Shown here: positions 17,339 to 26,095 of the stretch, one piece after another
How positions within the stretch are numbered: position 1 is the first letter of the stretch
Layout of the letters: each line of letters begins with the position of its first letter
Assembly: GCA_963698165.1 (NCBI GenBank)
Contig: CAVOPT010000007.1
Span: 186,001-250,000, forward strand
Origin: JAAYUJ01 sp963698165
GTDB lineage: Bacteria; Desulfobacterota; Syntrophobacteria; Syntrophobacterales; Syntrophobacteraceae
Direction of reading: 5' to 3'
DNA length: 64,000 nucleotides
The notes under the pieces: model-generated
Database searches by the model: none
Seen by the model: only the letters and a program-made list of their open reading frames with translations
What the model was told of the DNA's origin: nothing
Program-made: the position numbers and the translations under genes

Positions 17339-20284
17339 TCAGCGGCCGCGGCCCTGAACCGGCGGTTGCTGCTCTTCCTCGCCAGGAAGACCCCGGCCTT
17401 TGCCTTTCCCCCCCCCACGTGTTTGGGCCGGAGGTCCCTGAGGTCCCTGCTGCTGCACTTGGGGAGCCCGCTGCATTTGAGGTGCGCGCTGGATCTGAGG
17501 AGGTGCTTGTTGCTGCACTTGGGGTGCGCGCTGCATTTGAGGTGCCCGCTGCATTTGAGGTGCGCGCTGCACCTGAGGCGGTGCTTGTGGCACCTGAGGG
17601 GCTTCCTGCTGAGGTCTCACTCTGCGTTCCATCATCTGTCCCCTCGGCATTGAACCACCGCCCCCCTGACCCCCCTGGGGAGGTCCACCCAAAGACGGCT
17701 CTCCACCACCCATGCGCCTGCCACGGCTTCCCGTGTCACCAGGTGTGAAAGTGCGGGACCCGGAGTCCGGAACAGGTTCCATCCGTCGCATCCTTCCAGC
17801 GTCCGAAGGAGCCCTCAACTCTCCAGGTTGACCGGAAGGCTCTCCAACGCCCATGCGCTTGCCTCGGCCTCCCGTATCACCAGGGGCCAAGGTGCGGGGC
17901 TCACCCTCCTGACCCGGTTCTATCCGTCGCATCCTTCCACGATCCGAAGGAGCCCTCAACTCTCCAGGCTGACCGGAAGGCTCTCCAACGCCCATGCGCT
18001 TGCCTCGGCCTCCAGCATCCCCAGGCTGAAGCGTTCCGGGCACACCTTCCTGGCCCGGTTCTATCCGTCGCATCCTTCCACGATCCGAAGGAGCCCTCAA
18101 CTCTCCAGGCTGACCGGAAGGCTCTCCAACGCCCATGCGCTTGCCTCGGCCTCCAACATCCCCAGGCTGAAGCGTTCCGGGCACACCTTCCTGGCCCGGT
18201 GTTACCCTTCGTCTCTGACCGGAATCCAGGGGGGATCTCAGTTCTCCAGGCTGACCGGACGGTTCTCCAACGCCCATGCGCCTGCCTCGGCCTCCAACAT
18301 CCCCAGGCTGAAGCGTTCCGGGCGCACCTTCCTGGCCCGGTGTTACCCTTCGTCTCTGACCGGAATCCAGGGGGGATCTCAGTTCTCCAGGCTGACCGGA
18401 CGGTTCTCCAACGCCCATGCGCCTGCCTCGGCCTCCAACATCCCCAGGCTGAAGCGTTCCGGGCGCAGCTTCCTGGCCCGGCCCCACCCTTCGTCTCTGA
18501 CCGGAATCCAGGGGGGATCTCAGCTCTCCAGGCTGACCGGTAGGCTCTCCAACGCCCATGCGCCTGCCACGGCCTCCAACATCCCCAGGCGGAAGCAACT
18601 GTCCGGGGGATCCTGTCTCCACTCCGCCCCGCCCTCCAGTGCGCCGCTGATCCAGTACATCCATGCGACTCACCGGCGATTCCTGGGCAGCCCGGACCCT
18701 CGACCTCAATCCCCTCTCCTCAAACCGGACGTCTGATCTGGGTTTGTTGACGTCGGCGGGATTGACCAGCCGGCTGCTCAGTGTGGGACGCCTCAACTGG
18801 GCGGCATCCCCCGCTGCAACCGCACCAGGCCTGAACCTGGAAACGTCGCGTCCAATGGACGCCGCACTGAGTCCTCGGGTCTGCAATCCCAAGTCCGTAT
18901 TTCCCTGTATCCGGCCGAGGGCCATGCTGTGAGGCCTCATGTCCGCCACGGCGTTGGTGAGCGTAAACCTTTCGCGAGCGCTCGAGAAATTGGTGAAGAT
19001 CCTGTCGTTCACCACCGGAGCCCCCAGATAGTTGTTGTTGATGATCGTGCTGCGGTCGAGGTTGATCACCCTGTTGTCGTAATAGTTGTTGACGCTGTAG
19101 AACGAACTGTGCGGCACAGCCACGGCGTAGTCAGCATACCGGTAGTTGTTGAAGTTGATGTTGATGGCGCCGATGCCGACACTGCCCACCACAACGGCAC
19201 TGGGTCCCCAGTAGTGGTGAGAGTAGTACGTCTCCCAAGGCGCAATGGGAAACCACCCGATGTTCACTCCGGCCCCCACCCAACCGACTCTTCCCGGGTA
19301 CCACCCATATCCGATGCCGATCGCCGGGGCAACGCTCACCCCAACGCTGACGACGGGAGGCGCCCAGTACCAGTAGTCGTTGAGGTACATCCAGCTGCCG
19401 TAGTGGTGCGTCACGTACCCGAATGGTTCGTCCGGGACCCAGCAATTGTCCCCGTAGTAGACAGACCATCTGCCAGCGGTATAGGGCCGCCACCCGGCAT
19501 GAACGCTGGTCGGACGCCACATGTTGTGGTAGCCGCCTTCATACTCAACGCGATCCCAGCGACCGTTTTCCTCAAGCTCATAGGCATCGTCGTAGAGGGG
19601 AGGCGGGATATACTTGTAGGAGTCACCTTTGACTTGCGCCCTCTTGGACCACAGGCTGTCCCGCTCGATGTTCCAGTCATCCCAATCGGCATCAACGTTT
19701 CCTTCAGCGGTTGCAACCCGTTTCCCATCCGAGAGCAGTGACGATGATCCAGCCGTCACGTCGTAGCGGGTCTGATCGCTTTCGAGAATGAACTCCACGG
19801 AACCCTTCAGTGCGATCACCTCGAGGGACTCATCGCCGACGTACACATCGAAGACGGTCCCAATCCCGGCAACAATGTAGCCGAAGGGAGTCGTGGTCTT
19901 GATCACCGCCTCGCTGCTCCTGTTGTAGAATCGGGCTATGCCCGACGCGACATCCATTTCCGTAACGTCGCCTCGAAGGGCAATGAGCTGGATCTGGGTG
20001 TCACTTCCCGCGCGAATCATGGACGCGTTGGGCATGACGAATTCGCCTTTACCGCTGCGATCCGAATACAGGGCGTCGTTGAGGCCGAAGGGTGCATCCT
20101 TGACCGTGACCACCCAATCCTTTTCCTCCGGAACGTAGCGGAGCAACTTCCCGGTAATATGGGTTATCCTTCCGACAAGAACGCCCTCTGATCCTCCGGG
20201 AGGCTGCGAGTACGCCAGCGAGGCAGGTCCAACGACCAGTAAGAGGGCCCATGCTAGCCAGGCCAATTTCCTTGTTTGTCTCAT
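17339..20284 (-). CDS. Secreted FecR-domain / DUF6600 protein with long tandem-repeat tail
   Basis: 981 aa. A signal peptide (LAWALLLVVGPASLAYS, residues 8-26) is followed by a FecR-like beta domain at about 35-190 (GVLVGRITHITGKLLRYV, FGYIVAGIGTVFDVYVGD). An aromatic, Tyr/Trp/Gly-rich DUF6600-type region spans about 215-420 (GRWDRVEYEGGYHNMWRP, PFGYVTHHYGSWMYL). A low-complexity C-terminal half follows. That half holds about seven 47-residue repeats centred on GGRGRRMGVGEPSGQPGELR, then a Gln/Pro/Ala tract (QVQRAPQMQRAPQMQ) and a basic Gly-rich end. The role is probably surface or periplasmic; FecR domains here are not next to a sigma factor. Strong ribosome site aggagaggtaaaa before ATG 20284. 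Function unknown. Confidence 0.8.
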   Translation of the reverse strand: MRQTRKLAWLAWALLLVVGPASLAYSQPPGGSEGVLVGRITHITGKLLRYVPEEKDWVVTVKDAPFGLNDALYSDRSGKGEFVMPNASMIRAGSDTQIQLIALRGDVTEMDVASGIARFYNRSSEAVIKTTTPFGYIVAGIGTVFDVYVGDESLEVIALKGSVEFILESDQTRYDVTAGSSSLLSDGKRVATAEGNVDADWDDWNIERDSLWSKRAQVKGDSYKYIPPPLYDDAYELEENGRWDRVEYEGGYHNMWRPTSVHAGWRPYTAGRWSVYYGDNCWVPDEPFGYVTHHYGSWMYLNDYWYWAPPVVSVGVSVAPAIGIGYGWYPGRVGWVGAGVNIGWFPIAPWETYYSHHYWGPSAVVVGSVGIGAININFNNYRYADYAVAVPHSSFYSVNNYYDNRVINLDRSTIINNNYLGAPVVNDRIFTNFSSARERFTLTNAVADMRPHSMALGRIQGNTDLGLQTRGLSAASIGRDVSRFRPGAVAAGDAAQLRRPTLSSRLVNPADVNKPRSDVRFEERGLRSRVRAAQESPVSRMDVLDQRRTGGRGGVETGSPGQLLPPGDVGGRGRRMGVGEPTGQPGELRSPLDSGQRRRVGPGQEAAPGTLQPGDVGGRGRRMGVGEPSGQPGELRSPLDSGQRRRVTPGQEGAPGTLQPGDVGGRGRRMGVGEPSGQPGELRSPLDSGQRRRVTPGQEGVPGTLQPGDVGGRGKRMGVGEPSGQPGELRAPSDRGRMRRIEPGQEGVPGTLQPGDAGGRGKRMGVGEPSGQPGELRAPSDRGRMRRIEPGQEGEPRTLAPGDTGGRGKRMGVGEPSGQPGELRAPSDAGRMRRMEPVPDSGSRTFTPGDTGSRGRRMGGGEPSLGGPPQGGQGGGGSMPRGQMMERRVRPQQEAPQVPQAPPQVQRAPQMQRAPQMQRAPQVQQQAPPQIQRAPQMQRAPQVQQQGPQGPPAQTRGGGKGKGRGLPGEEEQQPPVQGRGR
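17702..18700 (-). repeat. 141-bp tandem repeats inside the FecR-domain gene
   Basis: The segment ctccaacgcccatgcgc recurs at about 17843, 17984, 18125, 18266, 18407 and 18548, 141 bases apart, with a diverged copy near 17703. 141 is a multiple of three, so copy-number change keeps the frame. The inner copies are close to identical, indicating recent expansion or homogenisation. Confidence 0.85.
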
Positions 20285-21305
20285 TTTTACCTCTCCTGTG
20301 CTCCCTTTCTGATTGACCTCATTGTGTCAAACCTCCCCGAGAATCCCGCAGTTCAGGGCCCCCACGGACAAATCCAGTCGGCGAGAGTCCCCAAGCGGGC
20401 AACGCCTTCTCCGGATCTCACTGCAAGAATATCTGAGGCAAAGCCATTCACACAACTGACACTCTCCACTTTCCTTGCTGTCATACGGAGAGAGTCTCTC
20501 CCTTCTTTGAAGTTTAAACAAAAATCATTCCAAACGGCCCTTCGCCGAACAAATTGAGAGATGACACATTGATTATATTGTATACCATCCGGGATCGGAC
20601 CAATAGACTCCTTTGCCGGGAAACTCACTTGTCAGACCAAAAGGCCCCGGTGAATCGGCCACCGAAGTATGGCCGTCTGCCGCTTCTTTCATCGGGAAGC
20701 ACCGTGGGTGCCACTCTCAAGCCCTATTTAGACTGACGAGCCGTCACCCTCGGCAGCCAGGGAATGGCGAGCACCTCTTTAAAGTACGATTTCTGCACAG
20801 CCGGTTACGTCCTTTGCGCACCTTGTCCCGCCTCCGATGGGCTTACCGGCCATGGCCACGAGGGAACCCGGATTGCCAGGGAAACCGCCTCGAGCAGTCG
20901 CCCCACAGAAGAGCCATTCGGGGACTGCGGCCTGCCCGCCGCTTTTCTGCAAGCGGGATATGCCTGTCAAAAGATCCCATTCCGACACGGCTTCTTGTGC
21001 GAATCGAGCCGCCGGGATTTCTTCAATCTTCGCCGGTTCACGATGCGCGGGCTGCTGAAGGAACAGAAGCGGGTTGGTGCAGGCGAGAAAATTCTATCTG
21101 GTTGATCCGAGGAAGGTTTTGGGTTGACTGGGTTGCCCGGACTTATTGAGAAGGCACAAAAATATTGTGTAACATTTTGTTATCTCATCGCTTTCCCTGT
21201 CCACTGCGGTGAATCCGTTTCACTCTTTTAGTGCGGACAATGGCTGCACCTTGCACACCATTGATTCACGAACGTACGACAAAATTGACGACATATCGAC
21301 AAAAT
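20285..21305. other. One-kilobase region without a supported gene
   Basis: Between the divergent FecR-domain promoter side and the hemW stop there is no frame with a recognisable domain. A 113-codon plus-strand frame (20764-21105) ends with RDFFNLRRFTMRGLLKEQ, faintly like the end of an IS1182-type transposase, but its N-terminal half is unconvincing and the ribosome site is poor. I see no RNA gene. Confidence 0.4.
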
Positions 21306-22427
21306 TCAGTCCACCAAATCGATGGGTAAGCGATCTGCAACCAGGTACCCCTGCCGTGTAGGCACGACGCGCTCGCCTTTTATGGCAACGAGTCCCGATC
21401 GCAGCCACCGCTCCAGGGTTTGTCCCGCATGGGCGTTTTTCCGAAACCGTCTCAGGTCAACCCCCACAAATGATCTCAGGCCGAAATAGACGGATTCCAA
21501 TTCCAACTGGTCAGGCGTGAGGACCTCGCTACCCTCCACCGCTCCCAGCCCATCCGCGATGCTCCTGCAATAGATCTCGACGGACCGAGGGTTCCACCAT
21601 CGATTCCCGCGGGAGAAGGAATGCGCTGCCGGGCCCAATCCCAGGTAAGGGGCATGAGTCCAGTATTTGAGATTGTGGCGCGATGCAAAGCCGTCGCCCT
21701 TGGAGAAGTTGGACACTTCGTAGTGGAGATATCCGTGATTCTCCAGGACCCGCGAGGTGAGGAGAAAGAGCCGGCTTTCCCCGGCCTCTCCCAGGCCTCC
21801 AATGGTCCCCTCGCTTTTCATCCGTCCAAAAGGAGTCCCTTCTTCAAGAGTCAGAAGGTAGCAGGAAAGATGCTCCGGCATCAAACTGACGGCCCGTTGA
21901 AGGGTAGTCAACCACCTCCGTCGATCCTGCCCATCCAACCCGTAGATGAGGTCGATGGCGAGGTTGGTGAAACCGGCCGACCTGATGATTTCCACGGCCC
22001 TTTCCGCCTGATCCGCACCGTGCCTGCGGCCGAGCCATGCCAATTCGTCGTCGAAGAAGCTCTGCACCCCGAGACTCACGCGATTGAAACCCAGGCTCCG
22101 GAGGGTTTTCATCTTTTCCCGGGTGACGTCGTCAGGATTCACCTCGATGGTGATCTCCGAGTCTGGGGAAAACCGCAGATGGCCGAAGAGGTGTTCCATG
22201 AGGAGGGAGAGTTGTCTTTCGTGGAGCAGGCTTGGGGTGCCTCCGCCCAGGTAGAGAGTGTCGAATTCCCCGAATTCGTGCCGGCAAGAAAGCACCTCCT
22301 GCTGGAGCGCACGCAGCCAGGGATCGACTAGAGCGGGGGAGTCGACGGAATAGAAGTCGCAGTACAGGCACTTGGATCGACAGAAAGGGACGTGAACGTA
22401 GAGACCGGGCTTGGCGACGCTATTCAT
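21306..22427 (-). CDS. hemW: HemW, radical-SAM heme chaperone
   Basis: 373 aa. The radical-SAM cluster motif is CRSKCLYCDFYS at residues 16-27 (CxxxCxxC; it lacks the extra Cys of HemN). GGGTPSLL follows for SAM binding, with LSLGVQSFFDDELAWLGR and the C-terminal HemW domain. These proteins were named oxygen-independent coproporphyrinogen oxidase but most act as heme-delivery proteins. Its ATG overlaps the lepA stop by eight bases, so the two are translationally coupled; lepA-hemW is a widespread bacterial pair. Length is normal for the family. Confidence 0.9.
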   Translation of the reverse strand: MNSVAKPGLYVHVPFCRSKCLYCDFYSVDSPALVDPWLRALQQEVLSCRHEFGEFDTLYLGGGTPSLLHERQLSLLMEHLFGHLRFSPDSEITIEVNPDDVTREKMKTLRSLGFNRVSLGVQSFFDDELAWLGRRHGADQAERAVEIIRSAGFTNLAIDLIYGLDGQDRRRWLTTLQRAVSLMPEHLSCYLLTLEEGTPFGRMKSEGTIGGLGEAGESRLFLLTSRVLENHGYLHYEVSNFSKGDGFASRHNLKYWTHAPYLGLGPAAHSFSRGNRWWNPRSVEIYCRSIADGLGAVEGSEVLTPDQLELESVYFGLRSFVGVDLRRFRKNAHAGQTLERWLRSGLVAIKGERVVPTRQGYLVADRLPIDLVD

Positions 22428-24216
22428 TGTCGGTCTTCATCACAGCCACGAAAGCGCTTTGAGGGATGGAGACCGCCCCCACCATCTTCATGCGCTTCTT
22501 GCCTTTTTTCTGCCTCTCCAGCAGCTTGCGCTTTCGCGTGATGTCGCCGCCGTAGCACTTTGCCGTCACGTCTTTTCGAAAGGCCGATATGGTGGACCGG
22601 GCGATGATCTTTCCCCCGATGGCCCCCTGGATGGCAATCTTGAACTGGTGCCTCGGGATCTCTTCCTTGAGGCGCTCACACACCTGCACAGCCCACTCCC
22701 TCGCCCTGTTCCGGTGCACAATGAGGGAGAGCGCGTCCACCTTTTCCCCGTTGACGAGGATATCCAGCTTGGCCAGATCACTCTCCAGGTACTCGGTGAG
22801 CTCATAGTCAAAGGAACCGTATCCCTGGGTGATGGTTTTCAACCGGTCGTAAAAGTCGAAGATGACCTCGGCGAGGGGCATGTCGAAGACGACCTCAACC
22901 CGTCCCTGGGTGGGATAGCTGAAGCGGGGGTTCACGCCGCGACGTTCGAGACAGAGCTTCATGACGACCCCCATGTACCGCTCGGGCATCATGATGCTCG
23001 CCTTGATGAACGGCTCGTAGCCAGTCTTGATATCAATGGGATCCGGATAGTACTGGGGGTTGTCCACCGTCACCTTTTTGTCATCCTTCAAGACGAACCG
23101 GTATTCCACGCTGGGCACGGTCATGACGATGGACTGATCGTATTCCCTCTCGAGGCGTTCCTGGACGATCTCCAGGTGCAGGAGCCCAAGGAACCCGCAG
23201 CGGAATCCCTGTCCCAGTGCAGCAGAGGAATCCTTCTGATAGACGAGGGCGGCATCGTTGAGCTTGTATTTCTCAAGAGCATCGGCCAGGGACAGGTATT
23301 CATCCGAGGACACCGGGTAAACCGATGAGAAGACGACGGGCTTCACCTCCTTGAAACCGGGGAGTGCGGCAGGAGCCGGGTCCCCGTCGAGAGTGATCGT
23401 ATCTCCCACGCGGGTATCGCTCACCGTCTTGATCCCCGAGATGATGTACCCAACTTCTCCGGCGGAAAGCTCTTTTCTGGGTTCCCGATTCAGTCGGAAC
23501 AGCCCCACCTCTTCAACCCTGTAAGTTGCTCCATTGGACATGAATCGGATCACATCCCCCGGCCGCACTCTCCCGTCAAAGACCCGGCAACTCACCACGG
23601 TGCCGCGAAAAGGGTCGTACTGAGCATCGAAGATGAGGGCCCGCAGATGCCCGCCGGCCCCTCCGGGGGGGGCAGGGATTCTTTCCACGATGGCTTCCAG
23701 GATAGCCTCTATCCCTGTGCCTTCCTTGGCGGAGCAAAGAATGGCATGGTCCGAGTCCAGAGCGAGTTCGGTCTCGATCTGTTCCCTGACCATGGCCACA
23801 TCAGCAGACGGAAGGTCGATCTTGTTGATGACCGGGATGATGGTGAGATCATGCTCCATGGCGGCAAAGAGGTTTGCCAGGGTCTGGGCCTGGACCCCCT
23901 GGGATGCATCGACGAGGAGCAGCACGCCCTCGCAGGATGCCAGGGCGCGGGAAACCTCATAGGAAAAATCCACATGACCGGGGGTGTCGATGAGGTTCAG
24001 GTCAAATTCCCGACCATCATTGCTCCTGTATGGAAGAGTGACGGTCTGGCTCTTGATGGTGATCCCCCTCTCCCTTTCAATGTCCATGCTATCCAGGATC
24101 TGGTCCCTGAAGTCACGCTCGCTGACAAGACCCGCAATCTGAATGAGGCGGTCAGCGAGGGTGGATTTCCCGTGGTCGATGTGAGCGATGATGCTGAAGT
24201 TTCGGATATGGCGCAT
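22420..24216 (-). CDS. lepA: LepA (EF4), ribosome back-translocase GTPase
   Basis: 598 aa from ATG 24216, which matches the usual family start MRHIRNFSIIAHIDHGKSTL; the frame is open 58 codons further upstream without similarity. G motifs: AHIDHGKS (G1), RGIT (G2), DTPGHVDF (G3), NKIDLP (G4), and SAKEGTG (G5). Domain II carries GDVIRFMS and the C-terminal EF4-specific domain ends KKGKKRMKMVGAV. EF4 acts on stalled or mistranslocated ribosomes at the membrane. Directly coupled to hemW downstream. The ribosome site is weak (gaatggaaatct). Confidence 0.95.
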   Translation of the reverse strand: MRHIRNFSIIAHIDHGKSTLADRLIQIAGLVSERDFRDQILDSMDIERERGITIKSQTVTLPYRSNDGREFDLNLIDTPGHVDFSYEVSRALASCEGVLLLVDASQGVQAQTLANLFAAMEHDLTIIPVINKIDLPSADVAMVREQIETELALDSDHAILCSAKEGTGIEAILEAIVERIPAPPGGAGGHLRALIFDAQYDPFRGTVVSCRVFDGRVRPGDVIRFMSNGATYRVEEVGLFRLNREPRKELSAGEVGYIISGIKTVSDTRVGDTITLDGDPAPAALPGFKEVKPVVFSSVYPVSSDEYLSLADALEKYKLNDAALVYQKDSSAALGQGFRCGFLGLLHLEIVQERLEREYDQSIVMTVPSVEYRFVLKDDKKVTVDNPQYYPDPIDIKTGYEPFIKASIMMPERYMGVVMKLCLERRGVNPRFSYPTQGRVEVVFDMPLAEVIFDFYDRLKTITQGYGSFDYELTEYLESDLAKLDILVNGEKVDALSLIVHRNRAREWAVQVCERLKEEIPRHQFKIAIQGAIGGKIIARSTISAFRKDVTAKCYGGDITRKRKLLERQKKGKKRMKMVGAVSIPQSAFVAVMKTDNE

Positions 24217-24615
24217 AGATTTCCATTCGTTTTTCACAAGGCACTCGGTGGTCGATTCAATCGGTTGGGAGAGTAATAACTCCCTTTCCTCCCGGGGTAA
24301 ACCGGCGGATTCGGAACCCCGGGAAAAGGTCCAGATGACTGGAGCGGCCCAGTTTCGCCTGAAGGAGCGACATGCAAGACCGGCAACCACTCAATGGGAG
24401 AAACCTCCTCAAGAGGAGGCCGGGTCCGCCGCCGATTGAGCGGCGGGAAACGCTTCCCGGTCTATGACTTCTCAGGCGGCTTCCGAATTGGTGATGGACA
24501 GATATCCACAAAAAGTATAAACAGGGCAAGCAAGAGGGCGTGTGCGCATGCTGTTTTTTTGGGGCTCTCCTCGGATGACCCCTGGGAGAGACATCAATCA
24601 AATGGAGGGATTCTT

Positions 24616-24975
24616 ATGAAGGCTTTTCGGTTAGCTTCTGGTGTTCTGCTCGTTCTCTTCGTCGTTTCATGCTCCATTCAGCAAAGCTGGGTGATGATCG
24701 GCAAGTGGCAGAAGGTGGACGGGAAAGACACCGTCGAGTTCATGCGGGATGGAACCATGAACGTGGTCAGCGGTCCAACGACCATCAAGACCACCTTCCA
24801 AATGAATGACCCCAAGAAGCTGGAAATCTCCCTGGGCAGCTTTGGCAGCATACCCCTGCAAATGGCCGTCGACAAAGACATCCTCACCCTCACAGACGCC
24901 AAGGGGCAGGCCCTGAAGTACAAGAAAGTGGTTGAGGCTCCTCCCCAGCAGAGCGCGGCTCCCCCGAAAAAGTAG
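24616..24975 (+). CDS. Small lipoprotein
   Basis: 119 aa from ATG 24616, preceded by ggaggga at good spacing; the longer upstream frame is not needed. The signal is MKAFRLASGVLLVLFVVSC with a lipobox ending in Cys19 (VVSC), so the mature protein is lipid-anchored. The mature part (VMIGKWQKVDGKDTVEFMRDG, then LTLTDAKGQALKYKK) has the short beta-strand pattern of lipocalin-like or DUF-type 'Gly-Lys-Trp' periplasmic domains that open with a GKW motif. The tail is Pro/Gln/Lys-rich. The gene is divergent from lepA. Function unknown. Confidence 0.7.
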   Translation: MKAFRLASGVLLVLFVVSCSIQQSWVMIGKWQKVDGKDTVEFMRDGTMNVVSGPTTIKTTFQMNDPKKLEISLGSFGSIPLQMAVDKDILTLTDAKGQALKYKKVVEAPPQQSAAPPKK

Positions 24976-25157
24976 GGACAGCCCGTAACTTGCCATGGTC
25001 GTTGAGCTTCTGTGCTTTTGCAGTCCTCATCAGCCAACCATGAAGAGCACGAAGAAACACAAAGGAATACAACTCATTGAGCGGGTGTATTTTAACTTCT
25101 TCGTGCCCTTCGCGGCCTGCGTGGTTCAATTGGAATTCGCTACAGCACAACAGTCCT

Positions 25158-25382
25158 CTATTTCACTGTCCTCCTCCCCCAGAATGAGGCGGCTAGCCTT
25201 ATCCCCCCAAAAACATGGGTTGCTTCCGAGTCCCATGAGTTGAATTTTATGTTGTCGCGCCCGTCGCCGGTGATGGGAAAAGCGAAGCCGATCTTCGGCG
25301 AGACGGTCACAAACTTGCCCACGGGGACATTCCATCTCTCGTGACCGCTGAAGAGCTCCCCGCTTGTGTCGAAATTCCCCAT
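25158..25382 (-). pseudogene. Possible outer-membrane beta-barrel fragment
   Basis: A minus-strand frame reads FDTSGELFSGHERWNVPVGK, FVTVSPKIGFAFPITGDGRD and THVFGGIRLAASF, with the alternating polar/hydrophobic strands and the aromatic ending of outer-membrane barrel proteins. It has no upstream body and no ribosome site, and runs five residues past the expected terminal Phe. It looks like the last two or three strands of a lost porin-like gene. Confidence 0.3.
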
Positions 25383-25602
25383 TAAGATACAATTTTGGTC
25401 TCTTTATTGTCCGATTTCAATACAACAATGCCCATCTTCGGTCCCTTCTTCCATATCTGGTCTTCAGTGAGCAGTTGGGGGAGGGGACTCCGCACCACTT
25501 GCTTTTTCATTCACTTTGCACTACCAAGACGCGGGAGCACACTTGCCATGACGGTGTCATCACGGCGCTTCACACGATTCTCACGGGAGGAAAGGATGGA
25601 AC

Positions 25603-26022
25603 ATGGATGTCGGAGCGATTGAGCAGGCGTTGGCGGAGGAAATGGTTCTGGGGTGGGACATTGTTCCCACGGGCGGCGGCATTCTCATCACCACGACCTG
25701 GACAATGCCGAACAAAGAGCGCATCGAGATCCATTTGAGGTCAGTCGGCGAAAGGGAAGATCTCTATCTCGTGACGGACGGAGGGGAACTCTTCAACATG
25801 ATGTTCCCCCACGGCTGGAACCTCTCCGAGGACAAGGAAGGAGCGGATCTCGTCGCCGGCGTTGCAGAGAGTTATGGAGCAAAAGTCGTGGATGGCCAGA
25901 TGGTCAAAGGGGCCAACGATGGGAATCTCGGGCAGGCGGTTCGTTTGATCCTCGAGGCGGTGAAGGAAGCGTCTTTCCTGTTGTGGGGAAGAAAGGCGAA
26001 AGGCGCCTCGAACTTTCACTGA
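25603..26022 (+). CDS. DUF1828-like domain protein
   Basis: 139 aa. ATG 25603 follows gaggaaaggatggaac. The central block RIEIHLRSVGEREDLYLVTDGGELFNMMF resembles the DUF1828 pattern in which two beta-strands lead to a conserved DGG(E) turn. A second conserved stretch, GAKVVDGQMVKGANDGNLGQ, follows, then a helix. DUF1828 proteins are often found with mobile elements or defence genes, and no activity is established. It is a single gene between a possible barrel remnant and a convergent sensor kinase. The family call is tentative. Confidence 0.5.
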   Translation: MDVGAIEQALAEEMVLGWDIVPTGGGILITTTWTMPNKERIEIHLRSVGEREDLYLVTDGGELFNMMFPHGWNLSEDKEGADLVAGVAESYGAKVVDGQMVKGANDGNLGQAVRLILEAVKEASFLLWGRKAKGASNFH

Positions 26023-26095
26023 GGGGAACGCGGGAGTTTTGAAGGGACTCCGGCATGAACCTCCGCCGCAACCCGGGATCACGAGGGGAGTCTCT

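Noticed and set aside
17828..18736. 302-codon plus-strand repeat ORF
   Set aside because: Mirror image of the 141-bp coding repeats of the FecR-domain gene; no ribosome site or export signal.
20764..21105. 113-codon ORF with RDFFNLRRFTMRGL ending
   Set aside because: Slight likeness to an IS1182 transposase tail only; poor start, Cys-rich random-looking N-terminus. Left as unassigned.
24990..25130. Phrases like cacgaagaaacacaaag and cttcgtgcccttcgcgg
   Set aside because: Resemble low-value dispersed intergenic sequence common in such genomes; no structure or coding that I can support.
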